Source: Flavobacteriales bacterium (GTDB taxonomy: Bacteria; Bacteroidota; Bacteroidia; Flavobacteriales_F; PHOS-HE28). Taken from it: a stretch of DNA of 42,481 bases. The notes below the pieces were generated by a model. The model was not told the origin of the DNA. It searched no databases and worked only from the letters and a program-made list of their open reading frames with translations. The DNA lies in assembly GCA_016710965.1 (NCBI GenBank), contig JADJTW010000020.1, positions 1 to 42,481 of the forward strand. The letters are read 5' to 3'. The translations under genes and the position numbers were made by a program. Below, one piece after another: positions 18,925 to 27,065 of this stretch (position 1 is the stretch's first letter; every line of letters begins with the position of its first letter).

Positions 18925-21271
18925 TCAGCGAATGATTGCGAGCTTCCCCTCACCAACAATACCTGCACTCCCCCGTACTTGATAGTGATAAAGAGCTGGG
19001 ACAAGTGCTGCGGTGCTGAAGGGAATGCGGAACTGGTCTGTTGGAACAACGAAGCGCAAGATCTCGGCCCCGAGCGCATCGTACAGAACGAAGGCGCCCG
19101 TCTGCTCCAAAGTGCGAGTAAGAACCAAGGTAGCCTCATCCGTGGCCGGGTTAGGCACCACGCTCACCGTATTGTTGTGTTGATTCAGCAGCCTCTTCAC
19201 AACGATGCCATAAGGTAGGCACAATGATGCATCGTCGAAATCGTAGGTGTCGTCGATGAGCCAGTACAGTGAACGCGCCTTGAAGACGGCGTTGCCGCCG
19301 AGCATGGGGCACTGATCGGCGATATCGAAGAGCTCGCTGGCTTGCGTAGCTGTGAACTCATCCACATCCTTCCCTATGGTCGCGAGGTAGACATCGTTCA
19401 CGGTCTTCGCGTTCGTCTCGATCAATTCGCTCGCAGCAATTCCCGAGTTCGCAGCTTTCACGCCATCGGCGGCCAGGAGTTTCGCTGCGGAGCCCTCTCT
19501 TGCAGCGCCGTTGCGTTCCATGTCGACCGTTGCCAGATGTCTGCGCGGTAGCCGGTGATACCGCCAGGATCGCCTGACGCTGCCAGAGGTGAGCGGAGCT
19601 ATCGTCCAACTGTTCCAAGTTGTCTTCACCAATGCAATAAGGCTTCGATTTGCAAATGGTTCTGCTGCAATTGCATCACCACCTAGCTGTCCATGTCATA
19701 GAGCGCAAGTTGCTCATCATCGATCGCCTTGAAGGACCGGTTGTGGTGCTGCCTTGCAGCTCGTCGTAGAGATCCGCCATCACCTGTAGGCTGTCCTGTA
19801 GTTCAGGGTTCTCGTCCAGTTTCTTGTACAGCCTCCCCTTCAGCATCCACTTCGTTTCCTCCGTGTAAGGATCGTTCACCAAGCTGTCGTTCGCCACCCG
19901 CACGTCCAGTTCCGTGAGACGTTCTTTCCCCCGCTCCTGGAACTGGCTACAATAGTCCTCGCCCTCGTCGTCTGCGCAGTCGTAGTTCGCACCGCCAATC
20001 GGTTGGAACCAACCATTGGGCAACACCGATGGCGGCATGGTGGCACCTCCGCCGATGGTCGTTGGGTTGACCAGGAAAGGATTTGCAAATGCATTGAGCG
20101 AGTCCTCATACAAGGCGCAAACCCCACCAGCGGCAGCGGAGTTGTACCACAGGTTCCCCTTCAGCGTTTGGCCGCCAATAACAGCCGTGCTATCCAGATG
20201 CAACGCCCATTTGTGGTTGTGGAAGAAGTTCCCGCGTACCTCGGTATTCGGTGCCACGAAATTGAACAGGATACCGTTGGCGGTGCTGTCCATGCTGTTG
20301 CAACTGATCAAGACATCGCTGCCCATCATGTTCCGTATGGCCGCTTGCGCATCCAGCGGATACGTGTTGCTAGCCCCGGTAATCGTGTTGCAGCTCACCT
20401 CCGGCCTGCGGCAGCCGTTAAGGTGAATGCCTGCGAAGCTGGTGGCATTGTCGGCCATGAGGATCGGGTTCTCGGCCACCAACCAATCGTCAGCAGCAAC
20501 GAGTGCGATCCCGAAACGCGACTGGGACACCGGCAGGAAATGCACGGTGTTGCCTCTGATCGCCGAGCTGTCGTTGGCCATATTGCCCTCGCTCACGAAG
20601 ATGGCGCTGTAGGCGCGGCACAGCGGGCAATCGGCATCGCCGAAGGTGATGTCGTTGCCTTCCACCAGCACATGCAAGGCACCGTCGTTGAAGCGCAGGT
20701 CGATGCCATTGAAGTGCGTGAATACCTTGTTGTTGAGGATCCCGCTGGGGCGGGACAGGTAATCCACGTCCATGAAGCCGCTGTAGTCAACGCGGTAGGC
20801 GGTCCCCATCCCGGTCTGCACCGGGACAAGTAGCATGTTGTTCTCCGTGCTCTTCACGTTCATCCCGCTAGGGCGGGACAGGTTATACTCGGTGCATATG
20901 CCCCAGCGGCAGCCCTCGAAGCTGGGGGTGCTGTACATGCCGTAGCCGGTTTGCTTGAGGGAATGGAAGCCGCTGCCCTTGGCGAAGATGCCTGCGCCGT
21001 TGCCCGCATAGTCGTAGGCGGCATCGGGGTGTATGTCCAGGAAGCGGCAGTCGTGTACCACCACATAGCTCTTATGCGCCACGATGCCGTTGCTCATGCC
21101 GTGGATGATGTTGTTGCCGCCGGTGAAGTCGAGCGTGGTCTTGTGCGCCTCCACTGCGGCGAAGCCCTTGGTGCCCACGGTCGTGCCGGGGATGGTCCTG
21201 GGCCCGGTGGCAGCAAGGGCGTGGTTGCCCGCCAGGATCGCAAGGACAACAGTGGCGGCCCAGTTGCTCAT
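18925..21271 (-). pseudogene. Parallel beta-helix T9SS protein, truncated and frame-broken copy
   Basis: The ATG at 21271 overlaps the TGA of the preceding gene (ATGA), which fixes the start; residues 1-20 (MSNWAATVVLAILAGNHALA) form a signal peptide. From about residue 22 it aligns with the 22832-25684 protein from its residue about 200 onward, so the first about 200 residues of that protein have no counterpart. Beta-helix motifs are visible (GLDLRFNDG-like segment, VRGNFFHNHKWALHL, ISCNSMDSTANGILF). Near 19735 the frame shifts, a stop follows at about 19686, and further shifts occur near 19630 and 19500. The tail resumes as AASELIETNAKTVNDVYLAT and ends with a type A sorting domain (SVVPNPATDEATLVL, ALYHYQVRG). 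Probably a decayed tandem duplicate. Confidence 0.75.
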
Positions 21272-22816
21272 GGCGCAATAACAACGCGCGTGGAAACCGA
21301 ATGCTCTCCCCACCGCAAGGTGCATTGGTAGATCCCCGGCGCCTCATCACGCAGTTGCACTTGATGCACGGTGCTCCACGGCGGCAGGTAGTCATCCACC
21401 AGCAAGCGGCCTGCTTGGTCGTGGATCAAGCAACCTGCCGGGCTCAGACAGCCCAGCATAGCGCAGTAGGAACTCTCCGTTGCTCGGGTTGGGTTGCGCG
21501 CGAAGGTCGGCTTGCAAGCTGGCCTCGGTGATGCCCACTGTTATCCCTAAACTGTCGCACACGGTACCATCTATGGGGCCAAGCGAGAAATTGGGGCGGT
21601 AGGGGATGGAGTTGGCGGTCCAGGTTTGGCGGTAGTGCTCATGCTGTACAACGTTGCAAGCCACTCCAGTCGCATCGGGATCATGCATCACATGCAGATA
21701 GCGTGTGCTGTTACCCGTCGATATGTACATCTTGCCATCTGAGGCAAGTGAGATCCGGCTGAAGGGAGTAGCGAATTGTGGGAACTCGTCATAGAATCCA
21801 TCCCAAACGGCCACGGTATCAGGTACACCAAGAACACCACTCTGGATGGGATACTGATAGAGCTTGCTCACATGGGTGACGTACAGATATGAGCCATTGG
21901 GCGAGAACTGCACCCCGGGAACGGTTGGCGAAGTGGCGATGAACGCGTGCTGCCAATTGCTCAACACCCCGGTGCATCGATCGAAATCGAAGAGGTCCAG
22001 CCCTTGAGCGAACGGAGCAGTAGCCAGCCGGTCGCCCTGCATGCTGAAGGCGGCGGGCGGGTTGCTCCCAGTGGATATGCTCCCGATCGACTGATAGAAC
22101 GGCCCATGGACGCCATAGGGGGTAAGCAGCAGAGAAATGAAATCGTTGTTGCCCAGACCGTGTGTGAGTACCCACCAATCGCGTCCATTGGCATGCCTCA
22201 CCGCCGACAACCCACCGATGGGCATCAATTCCTCTACAAGCACTTGGTTCATCGATACCACATCGCCATGCCCATTGTCAAGGGTCCTGTCGATCGTGGA
22301 CAGGTAGAGCCGTGCGGAACACCATGCGCCTGAGGGAGCAATTGTATCCCAGATCATGTGGAACAGGGCTATCGAATCCGGCCTATCAGGCCAGGGAAGG
22401 AAGAAATGGGTTGCGTGGGCGTTGAATCCGAGGTCCGAGTCGATGTACGACGTTGGATTCAGCCCCGCGCCGTTCGGCATGACTTGGTAGGCTTTGTTCG
22501 CCACGTTCCAAGCCTCGGTATAGGCTATGATGGAATCCTCTTCGTCCGTGTAAACACCGACAGACGTATCGAAGTTCAGGTTATGCTCATCGATAACACT
22601 CCATGTGGGACCCGGCGGTTGGAAGAGGGTCTTGTTGCCACCAAACTCTGGATCACCGGCCGAACCCAGATACCCGCCCAACCAGCGCATGTCATGGATC
22701 TGTGCCGCGCAGGCCATGATCAAGAGGCACCCCATGAGTAAGAGCATTGCCCGGCGTATGCATTCACGCCATCTGTTGCGGCGGAGCGAGAACAGGACTG
22801 GTCTGCACATGTTCAT
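21268..22816 (-). CDS. Propeller-like T9SS surface protein, better-preserved copy (one frameshift near the C-terminus)
   Basis: I chose the ATG at 22816; a GTG at 22825 is in frame. A signal peptide ends at CLLIMACAAQ. The body has the family opening MRWLGGYLGS and repeated propeller-like strands: AVRHANGRDWWVLTH, FSMQGDRLATAPF, FDFDRCTGVL, VQFSPNGSYLYVTH, SLASDGKMYISTG. A type A sorting domain starts at AQPNPSNGEFLLRYA. The frame then breaks near 21425-21440; one base is missing compared with the expected RLLIHDQAGRLL. It resumes to end with GIYQCTLRWGEHSV at 21268. The gene starts 15 bases after the upstream beta-helix stop, and its stop overlaps the next start as ATGA. Likely an exported surface protein that depends on T9SS; its substrate is unknown. 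Confidence 0.8.
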
Positions 22817-22831
22817 TGTCCTCACGCGCTC

Positions 22832-25684
22832 TTAGCGCTCGATCGCAAGTTTTCCCCCGCCGAGGTCGCCCCGTTCATCACGGATGGAATAGTGGTATAA
22901 CCCTGTTGCCAAGCCTTCGATCCCGAAGGTCAGGCGTTGCTGCTCTGCTGACACACGAACGCGCATCACTTCAGCCCCTAAGGCGTTGGAGAGTACCAGC
23001 AAGCCGGGCTCTGCCAACGGGGCCAAGAGCACCAGGGTCGCGTAGTCGCACGCGGGATTAGGCACCACCGTGCAATGGTTCGGCACAACATCGCGCAGGT
23101 GCTTGGTGATCAACCCTTGCTGCAAGCAGAGCAGCGCATCGTCGTACTCCTGCGCATCATCGATGAGGCTGTACAACGAGCGGGCGCGGAAGACGGCATT
23201 GCCGCCCGTGAGCGGGCATTGGTTGGCCACTGCGAACAACGCATCGGCTTGTGCGGCTGTGAATTCCGTGATGTCCCTGGCCAGTGTGTTCAGGTACACG
23301 TCGTGTACTGTCTTGTGATTGGCCTCGATCAACTCGCCTGCCGCGATGCCTGCGTTCGTTGCTGCGATGCTCTCTGCGGTGAGCACCCGCGAGTTGGCCG
23401 CGAGTTGCAAAGCCGCAGCATGGTAGGCGGTGATGGCGTGGATGCTCGTATGCAGCCCGGCCACGCTGGCTAGCAAGGCCATGCGTTGCGCTTCAGTCAG
23501 GTTCTCATCGTTCAACGCGTTCAGGTCGGCTTGCAGTTGCTGCATCAGGCTGTCGATCTGCAACCGGCCTAGCGCCAGCGCATCGGCAATGGCGGGGTCG
23601 AGCCCGAAGAGCGTGAGCTGCTCATCGTCCACGTCCTTCAACTGGGCCAGTACCTCGTTCTCCACGTCGGCATAGAAATCGGACCGCACTTGGTCCTGGT
23701 CCATCAATTCAGGCTCCTGGTTGAGCAGGCGGTACAGGTCGCCCTTCATGATCCAGCGTGTCTCGGGGGTGTACACATCATTCTCCAAGGAGTCGTTGGC
23801 GATGTGTTCCAGCAGCATGCCCAAGCAGTTTGTGCAACGCTCGCCCAAGCCATCGCAAGCAAGGTCTTCTTCGCACGAGTAATTAACGCCAGGCACGTTC
23901 ATGAACCAAGTTGGTGGTTCGACGCTGTTGGGCAGGTAAACTGCACCGCCTGGCGGGTTGGCCGGATTCACTTTGAACCGGTACAACAACGCGTTGGTTG
24001 AATCCTCATAGATCGCCTGGAACCCATCCCCCGGCGCATCGGCGAACCAGAGGTTGCCTTTCTGCTCCTGCTCGCCAATGATGGCATCGCCTTCCAAATG
24101 CAGCGCCCACCGATGGTCGTGGAACTCGTTGCCGCGTACCTCGGTGCCGAAGGCCCAGCCGCTGAAGAGGATCCCGTTGGTGGTCTTGTCCACGGTATTG
24201 CAGCTGATCAGCGGATCGGCGCCCAGCCAGTTGCGTATGCCCGCCTGGCCCAGCACGGGATATTGCGCAAAGTCCTGATCGCTGCTGGTAACGCTGTTGC
24301 AGCTCAGCTCCACGCGCTCGCAACTGTTGGTGGCAATGCCGGTGCGGCTGTGGAAGCGGCTGGCCATGATCAGCTGGTTGCCCAGGGCATGCCAGTCGTT
24401 GGCGCTGCTGATGCTGATGCCGAAGCGCGAACTGGGCAAGGGCACGAAGCGGATGATGTTATTGCGGATCACCGAGCTCGGGTTGGCGGCGTTGGCCTCG
24501 ATCACCCGGATCGCGCTGTAGCCCCGGCAGGCCACGCATTCCTCGTCCATGCCGAAGGTGATGTCGTTGGCATCGAGCAGCACGCTGGCCGCGCCATCGT
24601 TGAAGCGCAGGTCCATGCCGTGGTACTTGCAGCGCACCCGGTTGCTGTGCAGGTCCACCTGGCGCTGGTTGCTGCGATCGATCCGATAGGCGGTGCCCAT
24701 GCCCTCCATGCGGTTGTTCCACGAGGCCACGGTCATGGTCTCGGTATACAGGCCCCAGCGGCAGTTGCTGAACGAAGGCATGTCGGCCGCGCCGTTGCCG
24801 TGCCCGCTTTGCTTGAGGGTCACGAAGCTGTCCTCCCCATTGGCATAGATGGCGCTGCCGTTGGCCTGGCCCAGCTCGGTGTATGCCGCATCGGGCAGTA
24901 TATCGGCAAAGGTGTTCGCGTACACCGTGCCGTTGCTTGCGTGGGCAACAAGGCCGTTGCTCAGGTGGTGGCACAGGTTCCACCCGGCGGTGAGGTTGAG
25001 GGTGGTCTTATGCACATCGAAGGCCGCGAAGCCCATGCTCCCCACCACGCTGGTCTGCCCCAGGTAAGGCAGGCGCATGGGGCCGCTGCTGTACGTGGTG
25101 TTGTTCACGTAGTACAGCGTTACGTTGTTGTACGCCACGCCATCCACCTCGGGAATGCTCACGCCCACGCGGTTGTTGTGGAACTGGGTGGCATTCACCA
25201 ACACGGTGGATCCGTCCAGGGCCTCTATGGTGCTCTCGGCATCGTCCATGAAGGAGGCGCGGATGCGCACCAGGGAGCCATCCTGCGCGGTGATGGATTT
25301 CCACATGTATCCGCTGCAGGCGGTGAATGATGAGACTTCGATATCGAGCGTGAAGCCGCCCAGCACCACGATCTGCGCGCCTGCTTCCATGAACACCTGC
25401 GCGTTCTGGAAGAGCACGTCATCATCCACGAAGAACACACCCGCGATGAACACCGTGCCGCTGAAGACGGTGCCTACCACGGTGGCCATGGCGCTGTCGG
25501 GGATGGAGAAGTGCGCCAAGCAGCGATCGCACGCGTCGACAAAGGACTGCTGGTCGTTGGGATGGCCACCACCACCAGAGGGGGCCAGGTGGTAGAGATG
25601 CTTGGTTACCATCGGAGGCTGCGCTCCGGCAACGATGCAACACAGAAGGGCCGCGAAGGCAAGAAGGACCTTGGCAATGGTCAT
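22832..25684 (-). CDS. Large right-handed parallel beta-helix protein with T9SS type A sorting domain
   Basis: About 950 residues from the ATG at 25684 (signal peptide VLLAFAALLCCIVAGAQ). The region from about 60 to 620 shows short, regularly spaced strands typical of right-handed beta-helices: FHNNRVGVSI, LDANDITFG, IRNNIIRFVP, ISCNTVDKTTNGILF, VRGNEFHDHRWALHL. A cysteine-containing segment follows (CDGLGERCTNC), then an alpha-helical, probably coiled-coil stretch (LGRLQIDSLMQQLQADLNAL). The end is a type A sorting domain (HCTVVPNPACDYATLVLL, GLYHYSIRD, GGGKLAIER). No pectate-lyase catalytic signature is recognisable, so the role is more likely structural or carbohydrate-binding than a predictable enzyme. 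It is first of four genes on this strand with gaps of 15 bases or fewer or ATGA overlap. Confidence 0.85.
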   Translation of the reverse strand: MTIAKVLLAFAALLCCIVAGAQPPMVTKHLYHLAPSGGGGHPNDQQSFVDACDRCLAHFSIPDSAMATVVGTVFSGTVFIAGVFFVDDDVLFQNAQVFMEAGAQIVVLGGFTLDIEVSSFTACSGYMWKSITAQDGSLVRIRASFMDDAESTIEALDGSTVLVNATQFHNNRVGVSIPEVDGVAYNNVTLYYVNNTTYSSGPMRLPYLGQTSVVGSMGFAAFDVHKTTLNLTAGWNLCHHLSNGLVAHASNGTVYANTFADILPDAAYTELGQANGSAIYANGEDSFVTLKQSGHGNGAADMPSFSNCRWGLYTETMTVASWNNRMEGMGTAYRIDRSNQRQVDLHSNRVRCKYHGMDLRFNDGAASVLLDANDITFGMDEECVACRGYSAIRVIEANAANPSSVIRNNIIRFVPLPSSRFGISISSANDWHALGNQLIMASRFHSRTGIATNSCERVELSCNSVTSSDQDFAQYPVLGQAGIRNWLGADPLISCNTVDKTTNGILFSGWAFGTEVRGNEFHDHRWALHLEGDAIIGEQEQKGNLWFADAPGDGFQAIYEDSTNALLYRFKVNPANPPGGAVYLPNSVEPPTWFMNVPGVNYSCEEDLACDGLGERCTNCLGMLLEHIANDSLENDVYTPETRWIMKGDLYRLLNQEPELMDQDQVRSDFYADVENEVLAQLKDVDDEQLTLFGLDPAIADALALGRLQIDSLMQQLQADLNALNDENLTEAQRMALLASVAGLHTSIHAITAYHAAALQLAANSRVLTAESIAATNAGIAAGELIEANHKTVHDVYLNTLARDITEFTAAQADALFAVANQCPLTGGNAVFRARSLYSLIDDAQEYDDALLCLQQGLITKHLRDVVPNHCTVVPNPACDYATLVLLAPLAEPGLLVLSNALGAEVMRVRVSAEQQRLTFGIEGLATGLYHYSIRDERGDLGGGKLAIER

Positions 25685-25841
25685 GGCGGTGGACACTGTG
25701 AAGACGAACGAATGCAGCGCGGGCGGCCGTGGTAGCCGGCTTGGCACCAACGAACCTAGGCAGGGCAAGGGTGGAAATCCAAGCCACTCCTAGCCGGCAT
25801 GGCCACGGGTTTGCTCGATCGGGTTGCGGCCCTGGCCATGA

Positions 25842-25964
25842 CCATCGAGCGAATACACCGACAAGGGCCTGGCCAGCGGCAGCAAGCATTGGTACCGCGT
25901 GCGCGCACGCGGCACGGCAGGCGACAGCCCGTGGAGCGATCCGGCGCAGGCCATGGCGCGATAG
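25842..25964 (+). pseudogene. Remnant of a fibronectin type III domain gene (C-terminal end only)
   Basis: A plus-strand open segment after a stop at 25839 reads YTDKGLASGSKHWYRVRARG then TAGDSPWSDPAQAMAR and a TAG stop. This is the F-G strand end of an FN3 domain (L-x-x-G-S-x-Y/W-x-Y-R-V-R-A, then G-x-S-x-W-S-D). Nothing resembling the rest of a protein precedes it; upstream is the start of the beta-helix gene on the other strand. A strong hairpin with a T-run follows at 25985-26018. The remainder of the 350-base gap (25685-26037) shows nothing else I can identify. Confidence 0.65.
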
Positions 25965-25984
25965 AGAGCCACCATCGGGAATGC

Positions 25985-26018
25985 GAACGGCCCCGGAACG
26001 ATGGTTCCGGGGCCGTTC
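25985..26018. terminator. Bidirectional terminator between the FN3 relic and rpoD
   Basis: A 15-bp perfect stem (GAACGGCCCCGGAAC / GTTCCGGGGCCGTTC) with loop GATG. On the plus strand it is followed by AGTTTTCAA, a good U-tail. On the minus strand it lies 20 bases after the rpoD stop but lacks a T-run, so it best fits the plus-strand relic gene while also closing rpoD. Confidence 0.8.
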
Positions 26019-26037
26019 AGTTTTCAATGGTGCGGGC

Positions 26038-26904
26038 TCAGCCCAGGTAGGCCTTCAGCACCACGCTCCTGCTGGTGTGCTTCATGCGGCGGATGGCCTT
26101 CTCCTTGATCTGGCGTACCCGTTCGCGCGTCAGGTCGAACTTCTGGCCGATCTCTTCCAAGGTGTGCGGCTGGTTGCCAGCAAGGCCGAAGTAGAGGCGG
26201 ATGACATCGGCTTCGCGGCCGGCCAGTGCGTTCAATGATCGTTCGATCTCCAGGCGCAGGCTGTCGGTCATCAGGCTTTCCAGTGGGCTGGGCAGATCAT
26301 CGTTCTTCATGATGTCCATCATGGTGCCGCTGTCGTCGCCTTCGCGCAGCGGGGCATCCATACTTACATGGCGGCCCACGTTGTTCAGGCTGGTCTTCAC
26401 CTCCTCGAGGGTCATCTCCAGCAATTCGGCCAGTTCGTGCGCAGTGGGCGGGCGCTCGTGCTCCTGTTCCAGGCGCGCGAAGGCTTTGTTGATCTTGTTG
26501 ATGGAGCCGATCTTGTTCAGTGGCAGCCGCACGATGCGCGCCTGCTCGGCCAGGCTCTGCAGGATCTGCTGGCGGATCCACCACACGGCGTAGCTGATGA
26601 ACTTGAAGCCGCGCGTCTCATCGAAGCGCGTGGCTGCTTTGATGAGGCCGAGGTTGCCTTCGCTGATGAGGTCGGGGAGGGCCAGGCCCTGCCCTTGGTA
26701 TTGCTTGGCCACCGATACCACGAAGCGCAGGTTGGCTTTCGCCAGGGCTTCCAGCGCGTCGTTGTCGCCTTGCTTGATGCGCCGCGCGAGCTCTACCTCC
26801 TCCTGGGCCGTGATCAACTTCACCTTGCCGATCTCCTGCAGGTACTTGTCCAGGCTCGGGGTGTCCCGGTTGGTTACCTGCTTGACGATCTTCAACTGCC
26901 TCAT
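26038..26904 (-). CDS. rpoD: Primary RNA polymerase sigma factor (RpoD/SigA type)
   Basis: 288 residues from the ATG at 26904 (MRQLKIVKQVTNRD, the usual Bacteroidota start); an ATG three codons earlier is in frame. Region 1.2 (SLDKYLQEIGKVKLIT), region 2 with core-binding and -10 recognition (LPDLISEGNLGLIKAATRFD, FISYAVWWIRQQILQSL), region 3 (ARIVRLPLNKIG) and region 4 (HTLEEIGQKFDLTRERVRQI) are all complete. It is shorter than the E. coli protein because region 1.1 and the non-conserved insert are absent, as is normal for Bacteroidota. It lies downstream of pnp and rpsO, an order shared with many relatives. It would direct transcription from the TAnnTTTG promoters seen here. Confidence 0.96.
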   Translation of the reverse strand: MRQLKIVKQVTNRDTPSLDKYLQEIGKVKLITAQEEVELARRIKQGDNDALEALAKANLRFVVSVAKQYQGQGLALPDLISEGNLGLIKAATRFDETRGFKFISYAVWWIRQQILQSLAEQARIVRLPLNKIGSINKINKAFARLEQEHERPPTAHELAELLEMTLEEVKTSLNNVGRHVSMDAPLREGDDSGTMMDIMKNDDLPSPLESLMTDSLRLEIERSLNALAGREADVIRLYFGLAGNQPHTLEEIGQKFDLTRERVRQIKEKAIRRMKHTSRSVVLKAYLG

Positions 26905-27019
26905 ACGTGCCATCGCGCGGGGGTTCTTTTAGGTAAGGCGCCTTGAACGCTCCCGATGGGGGCAGGGTTACCCGCCTTTGAGCACCACCGACGAATGGCG
27001 ATGGACGGGCCGTGAACGA

Positions 27020-27047
27020 CGAAAGCCGCCCCGGAGGACGGCTTTCG
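27020..27047 (-). terminator. Probable terminator after pnp
   Basis: A 9-bp stem CGAAAGCCG / CGGCTTTCG with a 10-base loop, 19 bases after the pnp stop. The T-run after it on the minus strand is weak (TCGTTC), so termination may be partial and allow readthrough into rpoD. Confidence 0.6.
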
Positions 27048-27065
27048 AACAGGTCGTTGGTTCGC

